Made by a program: the position numbers and the translations under genes
Assembly (NCBI GenBank): GCA_025980765.1
Contig: JAICXB010000005.1
Location: forward strand, 1 to 64,000
Reading direction: 5' to 3'
Length of the DNA stretch: 64,000 nt
Source of the DNA: Terriglobales bacterium
GTDB taxonomy: Bacteria > Acidobacteriota > Terriglobia > Terriglobales > Acidobacteriaceae
The notes under the pieces: model-generated
Seen by the model: only the letters and a program-made list of their open reading frames with translations
The model's database searches: none
Told to the model about the DNA's origin: nothing
Shown here: positions 46,160-54,415 of the stretch, piece after piece
How the letters are laid out: every line of letters begins with the position of its first letter
Numbering within the stretch: the stretch's first letter is position 1

Positions 46160-47110
46160 ATGGGTAAACGTCTTCACTTCCTACTATTCCTTTCATTTCT
46201 CCTTTTGCTGACTGCGCTGCTTCATGCCGACGAAAACACTGAGCGTGGCGTGGCGGTATCTCCACAGACGGTTTACGTTTCCCCGGATACTTCAAGCCAG
46301 AAGATTGGCGTCCTCGAGCGCGGACGCGAGGCGGCGGTGCTTGAGCACAGCGGCCAGTGGATCCACGTGCTGGCGTCTATGGGTCCCGATCCGAACGGTG
46401 GTGAGCGCGATGTCTCCGGCTGGATGCAGGACAAAGGCCTGGTCCGCAAGACCACGCCCAATGGCGATCAGGTTCTTTTTGGTGAAGCCGCCGATTCCGA
46501 GGCCCAGGCCAGCCAGCGTGGTGGACGTCGCGGCGCCGACAAGGACGCTTACCGCCTGTATCACCGCGTTGCCGAATATTTCCCTAATTCACCGCTGGCC
46601 GGCGAGGCCGCGTACCGCTCTGCCGACATTGCCTGGCAACTCGACGTCGAGGACATGAAGCATCGTCCTTCTGCAAAAGAGAAAGACCCCTACATGCGAC
46701 ATCAGATGGACGAAGACCAGATGCGCCAGGTCGAGCACAAGTACTCGCACACCAAGTGGGCCGATCTCGCCGCTTTCGATCTGATCGACAATAAACTTTG
46801 CGGCGACTGGCAGGGCGATCCCAAATGTCCGGAAAAGGAATCGTCGATTTACGAGAAGTATGCCGCCGAACATCCACAATCTCCCAAAGCAGCCGAAGCC
46901 CTCTACGATGCCGCCTCGCGCCAGGCAGCGCTGATTGAGATGTACCGCGAGCAGGAAGACCAGAAAAAATCGGATGAGAGCCGCGCGAAAGCTATGGCAA
47001 TCGCGCAACGGATTCCACAACAATATCCGCAATCCGATTACGCCTATCGCGCGCAACGCCTGATTTTTTTCCTGCAACAAAAAATCCCAACCTACGGTAA
47101 TACCGAGTAG
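46160..47110 (+). CDS. Exported SH3-like and BamD/YbgF-like TPR protein
   Basis: After a signal peptide (MGKRLHFLLFLSFLLLLTAL) comes a bacterial SH3-like domain (VYVSPDTSSQKIGVLERGRE, about 35-105; WMQDKGLV) of the type that binds cell-wall peptides. The C-terminal half carries TPR-like units with the pattern seen in BamD/YbgF (AYRLYHRVAEYFPNSPLAGE, YEKYAAEHPQSPKAAEALYD, RIPQQYPQSDYAYRA). Length 316 residues. Likely periplasmic, envelope-related. uppP follows 17 bases later. Confidence 0.72.
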   Translation: MGKRLHFLLFLSFLLLLTALLHADENTERGVAVSPQTVYVSPDTSSQKIGVLERGREAAVLEHSGQWIHVLASMGPDPNGGERDVSGWMQDKGLVRKTTPNGDQVLFGEAADSEAQASQRGGRRGADKDAYRLYHRVAEYFPNSPLAGEAAYRSADIAWQLDVEDMKHRPSAKEKDPYMRHQMDEDQMRQVEHKYSHTKWADLAAFDLIDNKLCGDWQGDPKCPEKESSIYEKYAAEHPQSPKAAEALYDAASRQAALIEMYREQEDQKKSDESRAKAMAIAQRIPQQYPQSDYAYRAQRLIFFLQQKIPTYGNTE

Positions 47111-47127
47111 TTCCGAAAGGAAACTAA

Positions 47128-48003
47128 TTGCCCATCTATCAAGCTGTTGTGCTCGCCATCGTGCAGGCATTTGGCGAGTTCCTGCCAATTTCCAGCTCCG
47201 CGCACCTGATCCTGACCCGTTGGCTGTTCGGCTGGAGCGAATTGGATCCCGCGATGGACCTCACCTTTGACGTGGCGCTTCATGCCGGCACTCTGCTCGC
47301 GGTGCTCATCTATTTCCTGCCGACGTGGATCAACCTGATCGTCGCTGGATTCGGTGGTCAACCGAAACTTTCCGGAAGAGGCGCGCCGTTCGGACAAGTG
47401 AACGAAGCCGAGAGTGGCCGCGATCGTTTCCTGCTCTGGTGGATCGCCCTCGCGACGGTCCCGGGCGCTATAGCAGGCAAGCTCCTCGACAAGTATGCGG
47501 AAATCCGCTTTCGGGAAGACTACATCCTCATCGGCGCCATGCTGATTGTGGTCGGATTGCTGATGGGAGCGGCGGAAAAATGGGGCAGCCAGACGCGCCC
47601 CTTTACGGGAATCAAAGCGCTCGACGCTATCCTGATTGGAATTGCCCAGGCCTTCGCTCTTATTCCCGGAGTCTCCCGCTCGGGATCAACAATCACCGCC
47701 GGCCTGGCTCGGGGATTGAATCGGGAAGCTGCCGCCGTCTTCAGCTTTCTATTGCTGGCGCCAATCACCGCCGGCGCAGTACTGCTCAAAGCCCATTCTG
47801 TGATCAAGGCCGGCGGCCTGCCTGGGGGCATGGGTCTGCCCTTCGCCGTTGGATTCGCCATCTCGGCCATAGTTGGAATGGGCGTAATCGCCTTTTTCCT
47901 CAAGTACTTACGCCAGCATTCGCTGAGAGCCTTTGTTGTTTATCGGGTGCTGATCGGGTGCGCAGTAATCATCTTGGCTCTGGTTCGAATGCGCGGCCAC
48001 TGA
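47128..48003 (+). CDS. uppP: Undecaprenyl-diphosphatase UppP
   Basis: UppP dephosphorylates undecaprenyl diphosphate at the membrane, recycling the carrier for peptidoglycan. The two signature motifs are present: EFLPISSSAHLIL (about 14-26) and PGVSRSGSTITAGLARGLNR (about 182-201). About eight hydrophobic helices fill the 291 residues. The start is TTG 47128, six bases after AAAGGA. Confidence 0.95.
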   Translation: MPIYQAVVLAIVQAFGEFLPISSSAHLILTRWLFGWSELDPAMDLTFDVALHAGTLLAVLIYFLPTWINLIVAGFGGQPKLSGRGAPFGQVNEAESGRDRFLLWWIALATVPGAIAGKLLDKYAEIRFREDYILIGAMLIVVGLLMGAAEKWGSQTRPFTGIKALDAILIGIAQAFALIPGVSRSGSTITAGLARGLNREAAAVFSFLLLAPITAGAVLLKAHSVIKAGGLPGGMGLPFAVGFAISAIVGMGVIAFFLKYLRQHSLRAFVVYRVLIGCAVIILALVRMRGH

Positions 48004-48128
48004 CAAGTCCGAAGCCGAACCAGACCAATCAGTTTCTTTTCCTGCACAATCTGCGATAATCGGCCTGCTCTGGTGTTTTCCGCGACTGCCACCCGGGCTG
48101 ACCTGGGTGGCTCGCGCCAAACGCCTCA

Positions 48129-50495
48129 ATGAAATCGCTGCTTCGGCTCTTCACGCCGACCAGGAACCGCCGTTTCAACGAACTCGTCGGCTTCGTGCTG
48201 ATGGCGTCGGCGCTGCTGTTGTTCCTCGCGCTGGTTTCCTACTCGCCGCTCGATCCTTCCCTCAACACCGCTTCTTCCATGGGCGGCAGCGATTCGACGC
48301 ACAATTGGATCGGCCGCGTCGGCGCACTGATCAGCGATGGCTTCCTGCAACTCTTCGGAATCGCAGTTTTCAGCCTTCCGGTAATGCTGGCCGGGCTTGG
48401 CCTGCGCTGGTTCCGCTCCCGAAACATTAACTCACCGGTGGAAAAGGCGCTGGGCGCTCTGGTGCTGTTGATGTTCACGCCGGCGTTGATGGCATTGCTG
48501 CCTGGGCATTTGCGATGGCTGAATGCCATCCCCATTGAGGGGGTACTGGGACGCATCCTCGGCGATTTTCTTATTCACTATTTCAATCTCGTCGGTGCGT
48601 ATTTGGTCTCACTGAGCGTGATTGCCGCCGCGCTCTACCTCTGCACCACGTTCTCCTTCACTACCGCGCATGTTTGGGTCGGCACCCACTTCGCCTTCGT
48701 CGGCGCAGCATGGCAGCGGGTGGAAGATTGGCGGGCCGAACGCCTGCGCATCAAGGCGCAACGGGAACTGGAAAAGCGCAAGGCTGCGCGTCCAACGGTG
48801 GGCAGCCAGCCGGCGCCCGACACCAAAATTACTCCTATTGCCAGGGTCGCCAATGTGTATGACCAAGTGCAGCCGGCGAAGATGGTAGAAGCGCCCAGCC
48901 TTTCGGCCATTCCGGCTGAATCCGGACCCGAGCCTATGTCCACCGAGCCACAAGAGACGGCTATCGAAGTCGGCATTCGCGCCGATAGCGCCATCAAGCG
49001 AAAAACCGTGCTGCCGAAGACTTTTGGTGGATTTCAGCTTCCGCCCAGCTCCATGCTGAAGCGTCCTGACGACCAGCACGCGATCAATGAGGAAGAACTG
49101 AAGGGGCTGGCGCAGATTCTGGTAGAGAAATGCGCGGAATTTGACGTGCATGGCACGATCACGCACATCAATCCCGGGCCTGTAGTCACGACGTATGAAA
49201 TGAAGCCCGAGGCGGGTGTGAAGTACAGCCGGATCACCGGCCTGTCTGACGATCTCTGCCTGGCGATGAAAGCCGAGAGCATTCTGATCGAGCGCATGAC
49301 CGGCAAGAACACCGTCGGCATTCAGGTGCCCAACGCTGAGCGCGAGACCATCTTCCTGCGCGAGGTAGTCGAATCACAGTACTTCGGCGACGCGCGCTCG
49401 CGGCTGACTCTGGCCCTGGGCAAAGACATTAATGGCCGCATCATTACCGCCGATCTGGCAACCATGCCGCATTTGCTGATTGCCGGGTCCACTGGATCGG
49501 GCAAGTCTGTCGCCATCAATGCCATGATCATGTCGCTGCTCTTCAAGGCAACGCCGGAACAGGTGCGCCTGATACTTGTCGATCCCAAGCGAGTGGAACT
49601 TGGCAACTACGACGGTGTTCCGCATCTCTACACACCCATCATCACCGAGCCCAAGCTGGCATCAGTGGCACTTCGCAATGCAGTACGCGAGATGGAGCGT
49701 CGCCTGAAATTGTTGGCGGAAAAAGGCGTGCGCAACGTCGATCAGTACAACAAGCTCTTTACCGAAGACACGCCCAGCCTGTTCGAGACTGAGACCGAGC
49801 ACAAGCCGCTGCCGTACATCGTAATCATCATCGACGAGCTCGCTGACCTGATGATGCTCGATGGAAAGAATGTGGAAGAATCGATCACGCGACTTGCGCA
49901 AATGGCGCGTGCCGTCGGCATTCACCTGATACTTGCGACCCAGCGTCCGTCCGTTGACGTGATCACCGGGCTCATCAAGGCCAACATCCCGACGCGGATT
50001 TCTTTCCGCGTGGCCACGAAAGTGGATTCCCGCACGATTCTCGACGCCAATGGGTCGGAATCGCTGCTTGGAAGGGGCGACATGCTCTTCCTCGCACCCG
50101 GCTCAGCTCGCGTACAACGCGTGCACGCTCCCTTTGTCACCGAGAAAGAAATTGCTCAAGTGGTGGAATTCTGGCGCTCGCAAGGCGAAGCCGAATACGA
50201 AAAGAAATTCCTCGAGGCTCCGAAGGACGACAATACCGGACCGGACGGCGATGGCGAACCGGGAGAAGACGATCACGACGAACTCTACGAAGACGGAGTG
50301 CGCCTGGTCTTGGAGTTCGGCAAAGCTTCCACTTCCCTGCTCCAGCGACGGCTGCGCATCGGCTATGGCCGCGCTGCGCACCTGATCGATCTCATGGAGC
50401 GCGACGGCATAGTCGGCGCGGCGGACGGCCCCAAACCCCGCGAAGTCCTCAAACGCCCGGATTGGATCGACGAAGTAGAACAATCGTTGCGATAA
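48129..50495 (+). CDS. ftsK: DNA translocase FtsK/SpoIIIE
   Basis: FtsK sits at the septum and pumps DNA towards dif. Four N-terminal helices (about 20-180) anchor it. A short linker leads to the motor domain with Walker A GSTGSGKS (about 456) and Walker B VIIIDELADLMM (about 566). The C-terminal gamma winged helix that reads KOPS-like sequences is intact (LLQRRLRIGYGRAAHLIDLM). At 788 residues it has a short linker like SpoIIIE. Monocistronic by spacing. Confidence 0.96.
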   Translation: MKSLLRLFTPTRNRRFNELVGFVLMASALLLFLALVSYSPLDPSLNTASSMGGSDSTHNWIGRVGALISDGFLQLFGIAVFSLPVMLAGLGLRWFRSRNINSPVEKALGALVLLMFTPALMALLPGHLRWLNAIPIEGVLGRILGDFLIHYFNLVGAYLVSLSVIAAALYLCTTFSFTTAHVWVGTHFAFVGAAWQRVEDWRAERLRIKAQRELEKRKAARPTVGSQPAPDTKITPIARVANVYDQVQPAKMVEAPSLSAIPAESGPEPMSTEPQETAIEVGIRADSAIKRKTVLPKTFGGFQLPPSSMLKRPDDQHAINEEELKGLAQILVEKCAEFDVHGTITHINPGPVVTTYEMKPEAGVKYSRITGLSDDLCLAMKAESILIERMTGKNTVGIQVPNAERETIFLREVVESQYFGDARSRLTLALGKDINGRIITADLATMPHLLIAGSTGSGKSVAINAMIMSLLFKATPEQVRLILVDPKRVELGNYDGVPHLYTPIITEPKLASVALRNAVREMERRLKLLAEKGVRNVDQYNKLFTEDTPSLFETETEHKPLPYIVIIIDELADLMMLDGKNVEESITRLAQMARAVGIHLILATQRPSVDVITGLIKANIPTRISFRVATKVDSRTILDANGSESLLGRGDMLFLAPGSARVQRVHAPFVTEKEIAQVVEFWRSQGEAEYEKKFLEAPKDDNTGPDGDGEPGEDDHDELYEDGVRLVLEFGKASTSLLQRRLRIGYGRAAHLIDLMERDGIVGAADGPKPREVLKRPDWIDEVEQSLR

Positions 50496-50528
50496 ACCGA
50501 ATCGGAACAGTGGCAACCCATGGTTCGA

Positions 50529-50972
50529 TCATTTAACGGGATCAAAGCATTCCAATCTTTCCGACTGGGCGGCCTCGATGAGGTTTAGATCTGAGCAGAT
50601 AAAACGGGCAGATGAACTCAGGGAATATTGCAAGACCTTGCAGGATGCAAGCTGTATGGCATCCAACGCGCGAAGAGCATGTCTGTCGATCAACAGAAAA
50701 GATTCGCTAATGACCGCATCCGTGACTGGTTGCTGGAGAAACTTTTCCGCCAGTGTCGAATCGAAGTAATCAAGTAATTTCTCTGCGATCAACTTGGGAA
50801 GGTCTCCGGATCGTTGTCTGCGCCGTACTGCTGAACGTAGCTCAACAGGGGCCAACGAGGAGATCGCAAGCCGGTTATCGGGTGAGACGGCGAGTCCGAT
50901 CATCACGTCGGTGCCGGACTCGCGAATAAACAGCTTCAATAGTGCGCTTGTATCCAAGTACAAGATCGCCAA
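50529..50972 (-). CDS. PIN-domain ribonuclease toxin (VapC-like)
   Basis: A 147-residue PIN domain: ILYLDTSALLKLF (first Asp), SSLAPVELRSAVRRR (Glu), HALRALDAIQLASC (Asp) and FICSDLNLIEAA (Asp) keep all four acidic metal ligands, so it should be active as an RNase. The start is TTG 50972, two bases after the stop of the upstream gene and four bases after a GAGGG ribosome site; the frame upstream of it overlaps the partner gene. The pair is thus translationally linked, as in toxin-antitoxin operons. Confidence 0.85.
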   Translation of the reverse strand: MAILYLDTSALLKLFIRESGTDVMIGLAVSPDNRLAISSLAPVELRSAVRRRQRSGDLPKLIAEKLLDYFDSTLAEKFLQQPVTDAVISESFLLIDRHALRALDAIQLASCKVLQYSLSSSARFICSDLNLIEAAQSERLECFDPVK

Positions 50973-50973
50973 A

Positions 50974-51603
50974 TCACCCTCTGTCCCGTAGCATGGTCTT
51001 TGATATTGGCTCTCCGGGCAATTCAATCGGGGTAAAGCCCCAACCAGAATGAGCATCAATGCCCAGTACTGCGGCACTGACGGCATTATTTCGATTCACG
51101 CGAACCGTTGTCGTGGGATAGGGCTGGCGGGGATTCGGAATCTTGCCGAGGAGAATGAGACCTTCCTCAATTGCTTCGGCGACTAGCTTTTTGCGGATAT
51201 CCGCATTCACCGCCCAGCCAAAGCTTTGCCTAGGAAGATAGGTGTCGCGAAACCATTTAAGGGCAATAAATTGATATCCAGGGATTGCTTCCGCTTTAGC
51301 GAGGGCCCCGATGAGGTCTCGAATTGGATCCGAAGGTGATTTTAACTTCGAATCAGCAGCCGAAGAACCTTCTGGCGAACGTTGGTTCATTTGATCGAAC
51401 TCACTTTCAAGCGAGTCGGCGCAGGGCTCCAAGCGAAAAATGCCGTGTTCTCCGCGGGTGGGCTGCCAGTTCTCTGCAGATGCGGAGCGACGCTTCCTGC
51501 GCTGATTGCCATGTAGTTCGACGCAAACTCGGAATCCTTGGGGGATAAAAGGCAATTCCGCAAGCTTGCGGGCAATCGAATCTTCTAGCTCGCGGATAGT
51601 CAT
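50974..51603 (-). CDS. Unrecognised 209-residue partner of the PIN toxin
   Basis: The protein (MTIRELEDSIARKLAELPFI) has a polar N-terminal half with a basic patch (QRRKRRSASAENW) and a Ser/Pro-rich linker (about 70-92). A folded C-terminal half (DPIRDLIGALAKAEAIPGYQ, RKKLVAEAIEEGLILLGKIP, TTTVRVNRNNAVSAAVLG) has the rhythm of a winged helix. It is far longer than usual VapB antitoxins, and I do not recognise the family. AGAGG stands seven bases before the ATG; a promoter with an inverted-repeat operator lies directly upstream. It is probably the antitoxin and repressor of the downstream PIN gene. Confidence 0.7.
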   Translation of the reverse strand: MTIRELEDSIARKLAELPFIPQGFRVCVELHGNQRRKRRSASAENWQPTRGEHGIFRLEPCADSLESEFDQMNQRSPEGSSAADSKLKSPSDPIRDLIGALAKAEAIPGYQFIALKWFRDTYLPRQSFGWAVNADIRKKLVAEAIEEGLILLGKIPNPRQPYPTTTVRVNRNNAVSAAVLGIDAHSGWGFTPIELPGEPISKTMLRDRG

Positions 51604-51629
51604 AACATAGCCTCTTTTTCCCTAAGATA

Positions 51630-51685
51630 ATCCGCAATATATCCTGCGGATGGCTATATATTATAATAGAAATTAAGTCTGTCAA
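51630..51685 (-). promoter_or_regulatory. Promoter and inverted-repeat operator of the PIN module
   Basis: On the minus strand a consensus -35 TTGACA (51680-51685) is followed after 16 bases by TAATAT (51658-51663), or after 14 by TATAAT (51660-51665). The region is much richer in A+T than its surroundings. Downstream, ATCCGCA (51630-51636) and TGCGGAT (51645-51651) form a perfect 7-base inverted repeat with 8 bases between, placed where a bound repressor would block transcription. The -35 box overlaps the stop codon of the upstream permease gene. Confidence 0.75.
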
Positions 51686-52635
51686 GAGTTAATTCGCTCC
51701 GGCAACTGGATCACAATTGACTGGCTCAGCACCAGCGCAATACCCACAATCTGGAGCGCGACCAGTTTCTCTCCGACAAATGCTGCGGCCAGAACGCTGG
51801 CGAATACCGGCTCAAGGCAACTGGTGACAATCGCGCTGGTTGGATCCAGCAGGCGCAGTCCGCCCAGATACAGTGCGAACGGCAACAGCATCGAGATCAT
51901 TGCGAAGACGAATAGGAAAAGCCACTCGCGTCCGGAGTAGTGCTGAGCAGCGATATGCCATGGCGGATTCACAACAATCCAGAAGATGCTCGCTGCGAGC
52001 AGGGTATAGAAGAGCACCAGCCATCGCGACGACTGCTGCAGCAGTCGCGCTCCGACCACGTTGTAAAAGCCATACGAAAACGCAGCGCCCAAAGCCGCAA
52101 TAATCCCGATTGCATTTACGCGCGCCTGCGACGCCGGCCCGGCGAGCGCTACCATTCCACATCCGACAAACGCGAAAAAGACCGCCATGCCGCGCAGCCA
52201 GGTCGCTCGCTGCTGTCGGGAGACGACCATGTACGCATATACCCACACCGGCGCGGTGTACTGCACAGTAATGGCGATGGCAACGGTGCTCTTCTGAATC
52301 GCGTAGTAGTAGAAGAAATTGGCGCCGCAGACACCGAGAACACCCATGGCAGCGCAGAGCAGCAGGGTCTTTCTGCTGGCAACCAGCTCGCGTCGCCCGC
52401 GAAAACCGAGCAGCAGTGGAATAAGTACCAGCAACGCGAACGTGGAGCGAGTCTGCGAAAGAATGAGCGGATCGATGCCGGCGCCGCGCACCCACTCGCT
52501 GCCGTTGAAGACAGCTTTGCCCCAGGCCGCCGACGCGCCGTAGCAGAACGCCGCGGCGGCGATGAGCAGGTAGCCCTCTAACTTGCGGGCATCAAGATTG
52601 AAGAATTTGTTCGAGTCGTTGTGGATCGAAGCCAA
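51682..52635 (-). CDS. DMT-superfamily permease (EamA domains)
   Basis: Ten hydrophobic helices in two EamA repeats over 317 residues (YLLIAAAAFCYGASAAWGKA first; GAAFSYGFYNVVGARLL second). DMT permeases export metabolites or amino acids; the substrate is unknown. The only usable start is TTG 52635, which overlaps the last 44 bases of the selenoprotein-like gene, so translation may be coupled to it. The upstream order is CDF transporter, redox protein, this gene, all on the minus strand. Confidence 0.85.
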   Translation of the reverse strand: MASIHNDSNKFFNLDARKLEGYLLIAAAAFCYGASAAWGKAVFNGSEWVRGAGIDPLILSQTRSTFALLVLIPLLLGFRGRRELVASRKTLLLCAAMGVLGVCGANFFYYYAIQKSTVAIAITVQYTAPVWVYAYMVVSRQQRATWLRGMAVFFAFVGCGMVALAGPASQARVNAIGIIAALGAAFSYGFYNVVGARLLQQSSRWLVLFYTLLAASIFWIVVNPPWHIAAQHYSGREWLFLFVFAMISMLLPFALYLGGLRLLDPTSAIVTSCLEPVFASVLAAAFVGEKLVALQIVGIALVLSQSIVIQLPERINS

Positions 52636-52840
52636 TCATCACCTGGTCGTCAACAACGATAGTGGGAGTCGAGCGGCTATGGTATTTCTCTACCAGTTCC
52701 CGCACGGCGGAATAGTTATTTGAGACATCGCGAATTTCGAATTCAATTCCTCTCTCCGAGAGGAAAGCCTCAGCAACGTGGCACGGCGGTCAGCCCGGCT
52801 GGCTGTACACCACTACCTTCTTTGACTTTCGCGCTTCCAT
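52592..52840 (-). CDS. Glutaredoxin-like selenoprotein with in-frame TGA (UPPC active site)
   Basis: Translated with TGA at codon 17 (52790-52792) as selenocysteine, the frame is a complete 82-residue glutaredoxin/thioredoxin-fold protein: VVVYSQPG-U-PPCHVAEAFL, then FEIRDVSNN, the cis-Pro loop RSTPTIVVDD and the end GFDPQRLEQILQS. The TGA falls exactly on the first Cys of the CxxC centre; the second Cys is kept. AAGGAG is four bases before ATG 52840, and the protein-like frame continues without other stops after the TGA. UxxC proteins of this fold are known selenoproteins. It lies 33 bases after a CDF transporter gene and overlaps the DMT permease. A mutated Cys codon or read error is the alternative. 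Confidence 0.85.
52767..52792 (-). promoter_or_regulatory. Candidate SECIS hairpin after the in-frame TGA
   Basis: In the mRNA, GCCAC (starting eight bases after the TGA) can pair with GAGGC through four pairs and one A-A mismatch around the six-base loop GUUGCU, whose first bases are G and U. Bacterial SECIS elements sit at about this distance inside the coding region and have a G at the start of the apical loop. The stem is short, so this is only a candidate by eye. Confidence 0.4.
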
Positions 52841-52873
52841 GCGACTCCTTAATTTGTTAGATATGCAACCATC

Positions 52874-54304
52874 CTACCGCCGGTTGTCAGTTTGTGGCTC
52901 GGTGTGGATCAATACTTTGAACAGCTCCGGCGCGGCTTGCTTGAAGCGAATCTCCAGCGCCGTAGAAATCTCATGGACGCGCGCCAGGGAAAGATCATCC
53001 GGCAACGTGGTGTGACACGACAGATAGATGTGGTCGCGCACGCGCTTCAGCGCGAGCTCGTGCAGATCGATGATCTCCGGGAACTCTGTCGCGACATTTC
53101 TTAGCTTCTTTTCCAACTCCGCATCGCTCAAGCCGGCATCGCCCGGCTCAATCGTCGCCGAGTCGCTCTCGATGTGGGTAAGGATGGAGCCGATCTCCGG
53201 CACCTCGCTGTGCATCTCGTCTTCCAGCAGAGTCACGAAGTCGTGCGCCTCCTTCAAGGAAAGGCGTTCATCCAGCTCCAGATGTTGTTCCAGATGTAGC
53301 TGCCCATTCAGGTCCTGCACATTTACATCGTGGACACTCAGATTGTGTCGGGCGGCAACGGCGCGCACACGATCGAAAATATTCTCGCTTCCCGCCGCGC
53401 GGGGCATGGCGCTAATAGTGACGTCAGCATCGGGAAGAACGCCGCGAACAGCGCTGGTGACGGACTCCGCCATATGCTCCGAATGCTGCAATGTCGCATT
53501 GCGATTAAGCCCGACTTGCACGTCGGCGAAGTAGCGGTTGCCGGCGCGGCGAATGCGCACTCGCTCCACGTCGAGAATGCCGGGAACGTTTTCGATTGCG
53601 CGAACAATCTGAACGCGCACACCGCTGGGCGCGGCATCGAGCAATGCATCCACCGTTTGTCGCGCCAGCCGCGAGCTGACGTAGATGATTACCCCGGCCA
53701 CTGCAAGAGCAGCAATAGGGTCGGCAACTCGCAACTGAGGAATGTTCCAGTGATGGCCGGCCCACACCAGCGCGAGCCCGACTACCACTACCCCACTGGA
53801 CCAGATATCGGTGGTGAAGTGCAGAGCGTCTGCCTCGAGCGCCTGGCTGTCATAGCGCAGTGCCGTCTTACCCAACGCGCGCGAGCGCCAGAAGTCCACA
53901 AGCATCGAGAGGAAGAGCACAGCGAATGCTGCCAGCGTGGGCTCGATCAGGACATGGTGGAAGAAGAGCCGCCGGACCGCCTCCGTCACAATCCATACAC
54001 AGGTAATAAGCAGCAGGCCGGTTTCGATGAAGGCGGAAAAATTCTCGATTTTTCCGTGGCCGTACTGGTGATCGGAGTCGGCGGGCTTGTCGGAGACCCC
54101 GACTGAGAAGAAGGTGATCACCGCCGCAATCAGGTCGAGCCCGGAATGCGCAGCCTCCGAGATCAACCCCAGGCTGCCGGTGGCGATCCCGACCACGATC
54201 TTGAGTGCGGTGAGCGCAACCGAAGCAAAAACGGAGTTGCGCGCCACCGAGCGCTTTTCACTCCGCATGCTGTCGGTTCGCGAGGAAATATAGGAAGTTG
54301 CCAT
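52874..54304 (-). CDS. Cation diffusion facilitator metal transporter
   Basis: CDF exporters swap divalent metals (zinc, iron, manganese, cobalt) for protons. Six helices carry the metal-site signatures HSGLD (in EAAHSGLDLIAA, about 58-62) and HFTTD (about 160-164), i.e. HxxxD at both. Two tandem cytoplasmic C-terminal domains follow (about 210-290 and 385-470) with a His/Glu-rich section between (LHLEQHLELDERL), longer than the usual single domain. I chose ATG 54304; an in-frame ATG at 54355 would overlap the region serving the divergent PpiC gene. Probably the first gene of the operon with the selenoprotein-like gene. Confidence 0.87.
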   Translation of the reverse strand: MATSYISSRTDSMRSEKRSVARNSVFASVALTALKIVVGIATGSLGLISEAAHSGLDLIAAVITFFSVGVSDKPADSDHQYGHGKIENFSAFIETGLLLITCVWIVTEAVRRLFFHHVLIEPTLAAFAVLFLSMLVDFWRSRALGKTALRYDSQALEADALHFTTDIWSSGVVVVGLALVWAGHHWNIPQLRVADPIAALAVAGVIIYVSSRLARQTVDALLDAAPSGVRVQIVRAIENVPGILDVERVRIRRAGNRYFADVQVGLNRNATLQHSEHMAESVTSAVRGVLPDADVTISAMPRAAGSENIFDRVRAVAARHNLSVHDVNVQDLNGQLHLEQHLELDERLSLKEAHDFVTLLEDEMHSEVPEIGSILTHIESDSATIEPGDAGLSDAELEKKLRNVATEFPEIIDLHELALKRVRDHIYLSCHTTLPDDLSLARVHEISTALEIRFKQAAPELFKVLIHTEPQTDNRR

Positions 54305-54415
54305 CGCGGGCTGGTAACCTAATCTTATACGGGATGCGTCCGCCTGCCGAGCCATGTGGCTCCGCCGGCTGTGCTAGCATTTTCCGTCCTTCCCCGCGAA
54401 ATCATTGGAGGCATT

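Noticed and set aside
52592-52840. Reading the glutaredoxin-like gene as a plain pseudogene with a premature stop
   Set aside because: The stop is TGA, falls precisely on the catalytic Cys codon, and everything else in the frame is intact; a random stop at that codon is unlikely, though not excluded.
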